This document shows positions 1-6,314 of a DNA stretch of 14,895 nucleotides, piece by piece. Within the stretch, counting starts at the first letter, position 1; every line of letters starts with the position of its first letter. The notes beneath the pieces are model-generated. The model saw nothing but the letters and a program-made list of their open reading frames with translations, had not been told where the DNA came from and ran no database searches. The position numbers and the translations under genes were made by a program. The DNA lies in contig JAGWIL010000021.1 in the NCBI GenBank assembly GCA_028866335.1, positions 1 through 14,895 on the forward strand. Direction: 5' to 3'. The DNA comes from Rhodospirillales bacterium (GTDB lineage Bacteria > Pseudomonadota > Alphaproteobacteria > Acetobacterales > Acetobacteraceae).

Positions 1-132
1 AACTGTGAGTGGGTAGCGGAGGTTAGATCTAAACTGCCTACTATTACTTTTATTGCTACTAAAGACATCGAAAAAGGTCAAGAGATACTACATGATTATC
101 AATGGGATGAATTTCCAGATAATTTTGTTTAA
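1..132 (+). CDS. SET-domain protein, C-terminal end (partial)
   Basis: Reading frame 1 is open from the left edge to TAA at 130-132 and gives 43 residues, so the gene starts outside the window. The visible end has the layout of the last part of a SET domain: an N-C-E-W stretch, then beta-strand residues leading to F-I-A-T-K-D-I-E-K-G-Q-E-I-L-H-D-Y-Q-W. This matches the family pattern of an N-C motif followed by F-A-x-R-D-I-x-x-G-E-E-L-x-x-D-Y. In SET methyltransferases these segments form the S-adenosylmethionine/lysine pocket, and the Y of D-Y is an active-site tyrosine. A post-SET cysteine cluster is absent. SET proteins methylate protein lysines; the substrate here is unknown. The next gene starts 17 bases downstream. 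The fold assignment is fairly firm; enzymatic activity is inference because the cofactor-binding N-terminal part is not in view. Confidence 0.68.
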   Translation, partial: NCEWVAEVRSKLPTITFIATKDIEKGQEILHDYQWDEFPDNFV

Positions 133-149
133 ATAGGAAGGTTATACAA

Positions 150-1106
150 ATGAAAGCAGGAGCAAGAGTATTAGTAAAATCTCTACCTTTATACTTGTTG
201 GGTATAGTCACTCATATCTCAGGTAATACAGCTAATGTTCATTTAGACAAAAATTCTAATGTCGCTGTTCCTTTAGATAAGCTGATACAGATTTTGTATT
301 TTGATAAATTTATTCCAAATAAATTGGATAAAATCTGGTTTAAAGATCATGAAAAGCTAGTAAAACCTAACGATTATGACATTAAAGATTTCTTTTTATC
401 TAAAAAGCCTTATACTCCTACGATACCTTTATTGACCTGTATGTTTTATTGGGCAAATGTTCATGTATTTGAAAATAAGCTAAAAATACCTAAAATAGAA
501 ATCAATTCTCGTAAGAAAGGTTTGTCAGGTTATTACAGCCCAAAAGACGATACTTTAGTTATCTCTCCTAAATCAAATTTTACTCCTAAAGAAGCTTGGG
601 AAACATTTACTCACGAATTGGTGCATACTTATCAGTATCAAGTAGATAGAGCAGAGAGTGGATTTGATCCAAAGTCAGGTTATCACGGTAAAACTTTTAC
701 AAAGTGGGCTGGCCCTCTAAAGGAAATTGCAGGAACAAATTTAACACAGTTTCATGATCTAGCTTCTATAGATGTGGAAGAAACTGGAGAAGACACAGGT
801 AAACACAGCTTTTATGTGTTCATGTGTCAAGTTCCTGTTTTAGGCAGTGTTTCTTACTATGCCTGCAAAGATGCTAAGTTAGAAAATGTTCAGGCTGTTA
901 AAAAGGCAATTAGATCAAAGTTTGGTATTACTGCAAAGTATAGCATTAGAACACTAAGCAATCCTGCCCTGTTAAATTCAATTACTGGCTCTAGGTCATC
1001 TTCAGGTACGAGCTCTAGCAAGGTTGGAGATTATTACGTAACCAAGTTAGGTAAGTCAGTATTTGAGTCTATTTTCAATACAGCTAAACCTTTGAATAAA
1101 GAATAA
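150..1106 (+). CDS. SprT-like zinc metallopeptidase with N-terminal SH3/KOW-like segment
   Basis: This 318-residue protein carries the zinc-peptidase motif H-E-L-V-H at residues 155-159 within a W-E-T-F-T-H-E-L-V-H-T-Y-Q context. It is followed by G-Y-H-G at 177-180, whose H179 is the expected third zinc ligand, and then F-T-K-W-A. That arrangement is typical of SprT/Spartan-like peptidases, which in cells degrade DNA-protein crosslinks. Residues 1-48 (a basic start, then a G-I-V-T-H-I-S-G-N-T-A-N-V-H-L-D pattern) look like a small SH3/KOW-type barrel. C226 and C239 are the only likely zinc-ribbon cysteines downstream, so a canonical C-terminal zinc ribbon is doubtful. The start is supported by AGGAAGG upstream of the ATG. 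The stop overlaps the ATG of the next repeat gene (TAATG). A role in phage DNA metabolism is inference. Confidence 0.8.
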   Translation: MKAGARVLVKSLPLYLLGIVTHISGNTANVHLDKNSNVAVPLDKLIQILYFDKFIPNKLDKIWFKDHEKLVKPNDYDIKDFFLSKKPYTPTIPLLTCMFYWANVHVFENKLKIPKIEINSRKKGLSGYYSPKDDTLVISPKSNFTPKEAWETFTHELVHTYQYQVDRAESGFDPKSGYHGKTFTKWAGPLKEIAGTNLTQFHDLASIDVEETGEDTGKHSFYVFMCQVPVLGSVSYYACKDAKLENVQAVKKAIRSKFGITAKYSIRTLSNPALLNSITGSRSSSGTSSSKVGDYYVTKLGKSVFESIFNTAKPLNKE

Positions 1107-1243
1107 TGGAACCTTTAACATTAAACCAAAGATATGCCCTAGCCTCGATCGGTCACCCTCACCATCTAGATAAGCTAGTGAACGATCCTGATGAATGGGT
1201 TAGAGAAACTGCCAGGCAAAAATTAAAGGAATTGAAAAGGTGA
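1106..1243 (+). CDS. LRV/HEAT-like repeat microprotein, one repeat unit
   Basis: This 45-residue ORF starts at an ATG overlapping the upstream stop (TAATG) and ends in TGA overlapping the GTG of the next gene (GTGA). It is a minimal member of the repeat family in this window. The cap is M-E-P-L-T-L-N-Q-R-Y-A-L-A-S-I-G, followed by one unit H-P-H-H-L-D-K-L-V-N-D-P-D-E-W-V-R, then a lysine-rich tail ending L-K-E-L-K-R. The codons of that tail contain AAAGGA at 1225-1230, suitably placed as the Shine-Dalgarno sequence for the next gene. Reality is supported by near-identity with the other copies and by the junctions at both ends. Function is unknown. One unit alone is short for a stable solenoid, so it may oligomerise or serve mainly as a coupling element (inference). 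Confidence 0.8.
   Translation: MEPLTLNQRYALASIGHPHHLDKLVNDPDEWVRETARQKLKELKR
1225..1230 (+). promoter_or_regulatory. Shine-Dalgarno inside the repeat gene for the GTG-start gene at 1240
   Basis: AAAGGA lies 9 bases before the GTG at 1240 and within the terminal codons of the upstream repeat gene. It favours the GTG start of the downstream gene and implies translational coupling. Confidence 0.6.
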
Positions 1244-1617
1244 AAAAAGTCTTATCGAGTGATTTAGCACACATACCCATGTTTGAACGAGTAACTGCTT
1301 ATCAATTTGAAGATGCTAATGAGGATTCTGGTCCTAGGTACAGTGAGATGATCGGTCCTGGCATGACGAGTGAAGATACTTACGTAAAAAACTATCCTAC
1401 TGACCCTGATCAGCATTTAACAAAAGAAGTTATGAAGACTCAAAAGCAATATCTAAAAGATCATGGTGTCAAAGGTCCAAATGATCCTCGTGAAATGCCT
1501 TATGATAATTCTATGCCCTCCAATGTAGCTGATGATCAATATTCTCCAGGTTATAACTTTAATTCACCTGCGAAATGGCATTACTCTAGGGTGAATAAAT
1601 ATGATAATATTTTGTAG
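1240..1617 (+). CDS. hypothetical protein, 125 residues, GTG start
   Basis: I do not recognise this family. The protein is hydrophilic, with no membrane segment or signal peptide. It is rich in D, P, Y and N, with runs such as N-Y-P-T-D-P-D-Q-H-L and G-P-N-D-P-R-E-M-P-Y-D-N, and its C-terminal third is probably extended rather than globular. A helix is plausible around residues 60-75 (L-T-K-E-V-M-K-T-Q-K-Q-Y-L-K). The GTG start overlaps the TGA of the preceding repeat microgene and is supported by AAAGGA at 1225-1230. Another repeat gene begins 8 bases after its stop, so it lies between two family members. Its coding character is supported by uninterrupted length and by codon use matching its neighbours (AGA/AGG arginine, A/T-ending codons). 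Confidence 0.7.
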   Translation: MKKVLSSDLAHIPMFERVTAYQFEDANEDSGPRYSEMIGPGMTSEDTYVKNYPTDPDQHLTKEVMKTQKQYLKDHGVKGPNDPREMPYDNSMPSNVADDQYSPGYNFNSPAKWHYSRVNKYDNIL

Positions 1618-1625
1618 AGTTTATT

Positions 1626-1823
1626 ATGAATGATAATCAAAAGATAGCTCTAGCTAAAATCGGCCACCCTCACTATCTAGATAAGCTAGTGAATGATCCT
1701 CATTGGAGTGTTAGAGCCCAAGTAGCTAAGCATGGCCACCCTTCCCATCTAGATAAGCTAGTAGAGGATCCTAATAAATGGGTTAGGTTTTCTGTAGCCA
1801 ATAAAGGCACCTTAAACACTTAG
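1626..1823 (+). CDS. LRV/HEAT-like repeat protein, truncated by frameshift
   Basis: This 65-residue reading frame has a shortened cap (M-N-D-N-Q-K-I-A-L-A-K-I-G) and two repeat units, H-P-H-Y-L-D-K-L-V-N-D-P-H-W-S-V-R and H-P-S-H-L-D-K-L-V-E-D-P-N-K-W-V-R. It then runs out of frame into G-T-L-N-T and a TAG. Immediately downstream, in the +2-shifted frame from 1808, the repeat pattern continues for three more units, so this ORF is most likely the intact front of a five-unit gene. The upstream Shine-Dalgarno is weak (GTAGAG). It begins 8 bases after the preceding stop. Whether the short product is made and folds cannot be judged from sequence. Confidence 0.65.
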   Translation: MNDNQKIALAKIGHPHYLDKLVNDPHWSVRAQVAKHGHPSHLDKLVEDPNKWVRFSVANKGTLNT

Positions 1824-2067
1824 ATAAACTGGTGAACGATCCAGAGGAAGATGTCAGAGAAAGAGTAGCAAACTGCGGACACTCTCATCATCTAGACGTT
1901 CTCTTAAATGACTCTTCTAATATGGTTAGATCGGTAGTGGTTAGAAAAGGTAACAAAGAGCATTTAAAAAGATGCTACAAGATCCAGACAAGTGGATTAG
2001 AGATTTAGCTAGACATACATTAAGGAATATGGTAGATGACAATCAACTCTCAGCACATGACACCTAA
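1808..2067 (+). pseudogene. frameshifted remainder of the 1626 repeat gene
   Basis: From 1808 the frame resumes the repeat pattern: H-L-K-H-L-D-K-L-V-N-D-P-E-E-D-V-R-E-R-V-A, then H-S-H-H-L-D-V-L-L-N-D-S. A second single-base loss occurs in the A-run at 1966-1970. From 1969 a third frame gives K-M-L-Q-D-P-D-K-W-I-R-D-L-A-R and runs to TAA at 2065-2067. Both lesions are one base short, one where GGCCACC would be expected (1806-1811) and one in a run of five A. Restoring them would give a five-unit protein like the one at 6314. No start codon with a good ribosome site serves these pieces. The 3' part contains AAGGAA at 2022-2027, which serves the next gene. Sequencing error in short homopolymers is a real alternative to genuine decay. 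Confidence 0.7.
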
Positions 2068-2284
2068 ACAACTTCAAAATTTAATTTATTATCATGCAGC
2101 TAACTCTAGATTTCAGAATATGCAAGCTACTATGATTAAAAGAAATCTACTTAACACTGGTGGATATAGTCAGGAGCCTGATCCTTATTTTCAAAAGCTG
2201 TTTGACCATCATAAGAATATGGCAGATAAGCATAAAAACTATGCTGAGCGATTGCAGAAGCATTTACGATCTTCAGAGATTTAG
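2036..2284 (+). CDS. hypothetical helical protein, 82 residues
   Basis: The family is not recognised. The 82 residues are hydrophilic and predicted mostly helical, with many Q, H, K and N residues: Q-L-Q-N-L-I-Y-Y-H-A-A-N near residue 12 and a charged amphipathic stretch D-H-H-K-N-M-A-D-K-H-K-N-Y-A-E-R-L-Q-K-H-L near 57-77 that could form a coiled coil. There is no membrane segment and no cysteine. The ATG at 2036 is chosen because AAGGAA at 2022-2027 lies about 8 bases upstream; a second in-frame ATG at 2057 is less well served. The gene overlaps the 3' end of the decayed repeat gene and ends 8 bases before the next repeat gene, the same alternation seen through this block. Confidence 0.7.
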   Translation: MTINSQHMTPKQLQNLIYYHAANSRFQNMQATMIKRNLLNTGGYSQEPDPYFQKLFDHHKNMADKHKNYAERLQKHLRSSEI

Positions 2285-2292
2285 GTTAGAAG

Positions 2293-2583
2293 ATGAAACC
2301 TTTAACATTAAACCAAAGAAAAGCTCTAGCTCGAATCGGTCACCCTCATCATCTAGACAAGCTAGTGAATGATCCTCATTCAGGTATTAGATCTCAAGTA
2401 GCTGAGCATGGTCACCTTCAACATCTAGATAAGCTAGTAAATGATCCTAGTGAGTATGTTAGACAAGCAGTAGCCTCTCATGGCCACCCTCAACATCTTG
2501 ACAAGCTAGTTAATGATCCTGATGGGATTGTTAGAATGCTTGCCAAGAATAGATTAAATAAAATGAGCACTGATCATGATTAA
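2293..2583 (+). CDS. LRV/HEAT-like repeat protein, three units
   Basis: This 96-residue protein has the cap M-K-P-L-T-L-N-Q-R-K-A-L-A-R-I-G and three 24-residue units starting at H17, H41 and H65. The units are close to consensus: H-P-H-H-L-D-K-L-V-N-D-P, then H-L-Q-H-L-D-K-L-V-N-D-P, then H-P-Q-H-L-D-K-L-V-N-D-P. The last unit ends in R-M-L-A-K-N-R-L-N-K-M instead of V-A-x-H-G, as the final unit does in the other intact copies, so it forms a C-terminal cap. The pattern predicts a short right-handed helical solenoid of LRV type. The last 8 bases overlap the ATG of the next gene at 2576. Function is unknown, but the presence of both caps argues that it is an intact protein. Confidence 0.85.
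   Translation: MKPLTLNQRKALARIGHPHHLDKLVNDPHSGIRSQVAEHGHLQHLDKLVNDPSEYVRQAVASHGHPQHLDKLVNDPDGIVRMLAKNRLNKMSTDHD
2341..2556 (+). repeat. three tandem 72-bp coding repeats
   Basis: Three consecutive 72-bp units (2341-2412, 2413-2484, 2485-2556) encode the 24-residue protein repeat. A core around CATCTAGATAAGCTAGT recurs with few changes in these units and at 1160-1180, 1671-1690, 7365-7383, 14713-14731 and elsewhere, so the repeat is visible at the DNA level and not only in protein. Confidence 0.8.
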
Positions 2584-3835
2584 ACAGGTTGTAGCAGACT
2601 TGAATAAAACACAAAAGAAAACTGTTAGAAAATGGACTACAAAAAATAACCCATACAAGACAGTTACTAGACCTATTTCAGATCATGTGTTTGGATCAAA
2701 GACTAGGCACATTTTACCCAATTCTATTGAAGAACATGAAGGCGAACCTCATTATCAGGTAACTGACTGGTTGGATAAGAATGAATATGATCCACATAAA
2801 TTAGATTACAAAAAAGGAATAACGCACCACTATGCAGATCAAAGCAGAAAAAGACCTCAAAAAATTGGAAAAGTTTTAGAGAAGACAAACGCACCTGATT
2901 ATGTAAAAAAATCTTACATGAATGACCCATATAGAGTAGCTACAAAAGCTACTCATCTACAAACAACTATAAGCAGGCATCCTTTTGACGTTGCAGGCAT
3001 GTCTACTGATAGAGGGTGGAGTTCGTGTATGGATATGACTTCAGGAGCAAATAGAAGCTTTTTACACAAAGATCTAGAGAACGGAACTCATGTAGCTTAC
3101 TTACATCATAAGGATGATCCAACCATCTCTCACCCTGTTGCTAGAATTGCTCTAAAACCGTACGAACATAAAGGTGAAAAAACTATACTTAGACCTGAAG
3201 CTAAAACTTATGGTATGAGTAATCCGGCATTTCACAAACAAGTAAAGAATTGGTCAGAAAAGAACTTTCCTGCCAAACCCAATGTTGTCTACACAAAGAA
3301 TAAACATGTGTATGATGACGATGAGCACCTAACTGGCACTTCAAAACATATTTTACATCACACAGATAATTCAGTTTATTCCAAAAACTCCACTAAAGAG
3401 CTAGATAATATTGCGTCTGACAATAAATTAAAAAATATGCCAGTCAGTTATAAAGAGGTAGAGCATCATATTCCTAAGGAAGGATCTCCTTTTTCGTTTC
3501 CTCATGCATTAGTACAGCACATAACACATAATTTACATTCAGAGGATTTACCCAAATTAGCTAACCACGAAAATCCTGCCGCTAGAAAGAGTGCTACTGA
3601 AAGATTTAATGAGTTATCTAAACATGATCAAGACAAACTACTAAACGATGAGTATACTAGTGTTAGGTTAGGGGTTTCTCATAACACTAGTAATATTGAC
3701 CATTTAAAACATTTAGCTAACGACAAGAGCAATCTAGTCGCAAAAAATGCTGTCTACTCATTTATAAAACAGCATGGCAAAAATCATCCCGATTGGCAAC
3801 ATTTTAGACAAAAGTACCATGAAATAGAAAAATAG
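2576..3835 (+). CDS. conserved phage protein of unknown function with degenerate C-terminal repeats
   Basis: This protein has 419 residues. The central part (about 140-215) has a distinctive block: M-S-T-D-R-G-W-S-S-C-M-D-M, then D-L-E-N-G-T-H-V-A-Y-L, then P-V-A-R-I-A-L-K-P and R-P-E-A-K-T-Y-G. From memory, similar G-W-x-S-C-M ... G-T-x-V-A-Y-L ... P-x-x-R-I-x-x-K-P blocks occur in unassigned proteins of other large phages, but I cannot name a function. The N-terminus is basic. Residues about 322-395 contain degenerate units (L-P-K-L-A-N-H-E-N-P-A-A-R-K-S-A, L-N-D-E-Y-T-S-V-R-L-G-V-S-H, H-L-K-H-L-A-N-D-K-S-N-L-V-A-K-N-A-V) related to the small repeat genes around it. The ATG overlaps the upstream repeat gene by 8 bases. 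The single cysteine C151 lies inside the conserved block and could be functional (inference). Confidence 0.8.
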   Translation: MIKQVVADLNKTQKKTVRKWTTKNNPYKTVTRPISDHVFGSKTRHILPNSIEEHEGEPHYQVTDWLDKNEYDPHKLDYKKGITHHYADQSRKRPQKIGKVLEKTNAPDYVKKSYMNDPYRVATKATHLQTTISRHPFDVAGMSTDRGWSSCMDMTSGANRSFLHKDLENGTHVAYLHHKDDPTISHPVARIALKPYEHKGEKTILRPEAKTYGMSNPAFHKQVKNWSEKNFPAKPNVVYTKNKHVYDDDEHLTGTSKHILHHTDNSVYSKNSTKELDNIASDNKLKNMPVSYKEVEHHIPKEGSPFSFPHALVQHITHNLHSEDLPKLANHENPAARKSATERFNELSKHDQDKLLNDEYTSVRLGVSHNTSNIDHLKHLANDKSNLVAKNAVYSFIKQHGKNHPDWQHFRQKYHEIEK

Positions 3836-3851
3836 TTTAAAGGAGAATAAG

Positions 3852-4004
3852 ATGCGTATTTTCTATAGAACTAAATTGTTTATAAAATGCGCGTTTTGTA
3901 CAACCTTAACTTCTGTTTCTCCAGAATATGCTAAAGCTTTAAAAAGAAAAGCTTTAATGGAATACCTAATTGAATTGAGAAAGCTAAAGAGGAAGTCTAA
4001 ATGA
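3852..4004 (+). CDS. small basic protein with C-x-x-C, 50 residues
   Basis: This is a short ORF with a strong AAAGGAG ribosome site about 7 bases before its ATG. The product begins M-R-I-F-Y-R-T-K-L-F-I-K-C-A-F-C and ends in a strongly basic helix (K-A-L-K-R-K-A-L-M-E-Y-L-I-E-L-R-K-L-K-R-K-S-K). The single C-x-x-C at residues 13-16 is too little for a full zinc site alone, but it could bind metal in a dimer. Its TGA overlaps the ATG of the following repeat microgene (ATGA), which together with the ribosome site supports a real gene. I do not recognise the family. A nucleic-acid-binding role is only suggested by charge. Confidence 0.6.
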   Translation: MRIFYRTKLFIKCAFCTTLTSVSPEYAKALKRKALMEYLIELRKLKRKSK

Positions 4005-4141
4005 AAAAGTCTTTAACTCTAAACCAAAGAAAAGCTCTAGCCCAAATCGGACACCTTCAACATCTAAATAAGCTAGTGAATGATCCTGAAGAGTATGTTA
4101 GAAGAGTTGCTAAGAGTAAGCTAAGAGTATTGAAGTCATGA
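4001..4141 (+). CDS. LRV/HEAT-like repeat microprotein, one unit
   Basis: This 46-residue product has the cap M-K-K-S-L-T-L-N-Q-R-K-A-L-A-Q-I-G, one unit H-L-Q-H-L-N-K-L-V-N-D-P-E-E-Y-V-R, and the basic tail R-V-A-K-S-K-L-R-V-L-K-S. It is the same design as the 1106 gene. It starts inside the end of the upstream gene (ATGA) and its own TGA overlaps the ATG at 4138 (ATGA), so two family members lie directly next to each other. The 4138 copy is clearly diverged in sequence, so the pair is not a recent tandem duplication. Function is unknown. Confidence 0.78.
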   Translation: MKKSLTLNQRKALAQIGHLQHLNKLVNDPEEYVRRVAKSKLRVLKS

Positions 4142-4419
4142 AGCGTTTAAATCTAAATCAGTTAGATATTTTAGCTTCTATTGGTCACCCAAAACATTTA
4201 GATGAGTTGGTAAACCATAAAGATTGCGCAATAAGAGCCTTAGTAGAAACTTATGGTTATAAACAGCATTTAGACAAACTCATCAACGATGAAGATCTTG
4301 AAGTAAGAGAGCAGGTAGCAATATACGGTAATTTAGAGCATTTAAACAAGCTAACCGAAGATCCAAATTACTGGGTTAGAAAACACGCTACTGAAAGATT
4401 AGAAAGATTAACCAAATGA
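4138..4419 (+). CDS. LRV/HEAT-like repeat protein, three units, diverged copy
   Basis: This 93-residue protein has the cap M-K-R-L-N-L-N-Q-L-D-I-L-A-S-I-G and three units: H-P-K-H-L-D-E-L-V-N-H-K-D-C-A-I-R, then Y-K-Q-H-L-D-K-L-I-N-D-E-D-L-E-V-R, then N-L-E-H-L-N-K-L-T-E-D-P-N-Y-W-V-R. It ends with the family's C-terminal cap A-T-E-R-L-E-R-L-T-K. It departs more from consensus than the 2293 or 14654 copies and has lost much of their DNA-level similarity, so it looks like an older, still intact member. The TGA overlaps the ATG of the topoisomerase gene (ATGA), so translation of the two is probably coupled. Function is unknown. Confidence 0.85.
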   Translation: MKRLNLNQLDILASIGHPKHLDELVNHKDCAIRALVETYGYKQHLDKLINDEDLEVREQVAIYGNLEHLNKLTEDPNYWVRKHATERLERLTK

Positions 4420-6314
4420 ATTATTCAAAGCAGTATGACAGAGTAATGGCAAATTACGTAACAAGAAACAAAAAGCTTTCACCTAGTGCTGCTAGTCAGT
4501 CTCTTTATGATTCTACCTTTATGGTGCATTACGGTAGATTTTTAAGATTGGCTCAAAAGTTTGGTTTGCTAAAAGAAATAGAACATTTACTAAAGCTGGA
4601 GGCTAGTTTGCAAGTGTTAGCCATGACAACTGACGAGTTGGTAGATGCTCTCAAGTATTTTGCAGCTATCTCTTACACTCTTGAGGTAGGCAAGCCTCCC
4701 GATATTTCTAGTGCGACTCTCTCTAAATGGCATCAGGCTGCAGAAACAGTGTTTTCTCCTTTCAAAGTAAACATTAAAAAGCCTCTAGCACAGATATCAA
4801 AGATACTATCTAATCCTAATTCAAGAATGTTAGATAAAAAAGGAGAACCTCTACTCGCCTATGAAACTCTGTATGATCAGACAAAGGCAATCAGAACAGC
4901 TTTGTATCCTAAAAAAGCAAAAATATTTGCAGATCCTGCAGCAAATGCTAATCTTAGATTATTTCTAGGGAATGTGCTTACCTATTTTAATTCTAAATCT
5001 GAACCTTCTTTCAAAGCTATTACTCAAAATGTTAGACATTTATCTGACCCTAAACTATCTAATATTATGCATGTTTCAGATAAGGAAATAGATAATACTC
5101 CAGTAACAAAGTTTAAGGAATGGATAGCTAAAAAGACGACTAGAATGAATCCAGATTTCCTTACACCAGAAGAATCAAAGAATCTTTCTGTTCAAGACCA
5201 AGAGATTCACAAAGAGCTTAGGAAGCATCACAACAAAGCTTACAAAGACAAGTTGCAGGATATTGTTCGTAAATCTGGTAATGAGACTGTACCCGCAATT
5301 GCAGTTAAGAATCAATTACACTCTGAAGGTTTTCCTCATTTCAGTATACCTAAAGGTTTCAAAGGTAGAGTAGATGAAAAAGGTGCACTCTATACCTCCA
5401 ACGGCAAACCTTTAGCTACTGGTCAGTCAGGTGGTATAATGGAAATGAATCCGGATTACAATCCATCTACAGACGATGCCTTCTATTGTAAAGGAAGAAG
5501 TTCCTTTGCTACTGGTAAGGGATGGCAATATTTTTATACTTTAGATTATGAGAGAAAGCATAGGCAAGGGAAGAAAACTGCAAAGGTTGCTGAGTTAGGT
5601 GAAAAGATGGAAGACATGCAAAAGGCATGGCGTAAAGACCTGAAACAAAATAAAGAAAATAAAATGCAAGCCGCCATGTTGGAAGCAATGTATCAGACAC
5701 AGGCTAGAATTGGTAGTGGCAGAGGAAAGACTGCAGGTGAAACAACTTACGGACTATCTACTTGGCTTAATAAGCATGTAAAAGTCGGTTCTGGTGGCAA
5801 CATAATCATTACCTATCCCGGAAAGAAGGGAATGATTAATAAGCACGTTATTAAACCTGATACACCAGAAACTAAAGAACTATCTAAATACATTCAAGAG
5901 TTAAAACATGATAAGAGACCAAATGATCCGATTTGGTCAGACTATAAAAAGACAATGAATGCTGGAGATGTTAGAAAATATCTAAGAGAGTTAGGATTTA
6001 GTGGAGGCGCACACAAATTTCGAACTCATAAAGGGACTGAGCTCTTTAAAGAATTACTAGATAAGAAACCACTGAGAAAGAAAAATCCTACACCTAAGGA
6101 AGTAGATCAATATCATAAGATGCTTACTACTGAAGTAGGTAAGATATTAGGTCATCAAAGAACAAAAGCTGATGGAACTACAGTTAATGTAGGTTCAACT
6201 GCTGCAAAGAGCTACATTGATATTCCTAGTCAGATAAAATTGTTTAGAGACAAACACGTCCCTGTTCCTAAGTGGTTAGAGAGGGTAGAGAATACAGATA
6301 GTGAGGAAGATTAA
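4416..6314 (+). CDS. type IB DNA topoisomerase with long N-terminal extension
   Basis: This 632-residue protein has a C-terminal half (about 355-610) matching the viral/bacterial type IB topoisomerase domain. These enzymes relax supercoils through a 3'-phosphotyrosine intermediate. Visible landmarks are G-K-G-W-Q-Y-F-Y near 367-374; R431 in A-R-I-G-S-G-R-G; T-T-Y-G-L-S-T-W at 443-450; K470 in Y-P-G-K-K-G; R536 in F-R-T-H-K-G-T-E-L-F; H580 in L-G-H; and catalytic Y600 in K-S-Y-I-D-I-P. Together these fit the Arg-Lys-Arg-His/Asn-Tyr active site. H580 and Y600 are 20 residues apart, versus about 9 in the usual L-G-N-x-x-x-x-x-x-x-S-Y pattern, because of an insertion (about R582-V592). Residues 1 to about 290 are helical and unrecognised, well beyond the size of compact viral or bacterial IB enzymes. 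The start overlaps the upstream repeat gene (ATGA); the stop overlaps the next one (TAATG). Confidence 0.88.
   Translation: MNYSKQYDRVMANYVTRNKKLSPSAASQSLYDSTFMVHYGRFLRLAQKFGLLKEIEHLLKLEASLQVLAMTTDELVDALKYFAAISYTLEVGKPPDISSATLSKWHQAAETVFSPFKVNIKKPLAQISKILSNPNSRMLDKKGEPLLAYETLYDQTKAIRTALYPKKAKIFADPAANANLRLFLGNVLTYFNSKSEPSFKAITQNVRHLSDPKLSNIMHVSDKEIDNTPVTKFKEWIAKKTTRMNPDFLTPEESKNLSVQDQEIHKELRKHHNKAYKDKLQDIVRKSGNETVPAIAVKNQLHSEGFPHFSIPKGFKGRVDEKGALYTSNGKPLATGQSGGIMEMNPDYNPSTDDAFYCKGRSSFATGKGWQYFYTLDYERKHRQGKKTAKVAELGEKMEDMQKAWRKDLKQNKENKMQAAMLEAMYQTQARIGSGRGKTAGETTYGLSTWLNKHVKVGSGGNIIITYPGKKGMINKHVIKPDTPETKELSKYIQELKHDKRPNDPIWSDYKKTMNAGDVRKYLRELGFSGGAHKFRTHKGTELFKELLDKKPLRKKNPTPKEVDQYHKMLTTEVGKILGHQRTKADGTTVNVGSTAAKSYIDIPSQIKLFRDKHVPVPKWLERVENTDSEED

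Noticed and set aside
1160..1180. CTAG-N5-CTAG in the repeat core as a protein-binding site or recombination site
   Set aside because: It follows directly from the codons for L-D-K-L (CTA GAT AAG CTA G) and varies with synonymous changes between copies, so there is no independent evidence for a DNA site.
2160..2372. Second open frame across the 2036 and 2293 genes
   Set aside because: It overlaps both better-supported genes, has no ribosome site and gives a low-complexity serine-rich end. It is a frame shadow.
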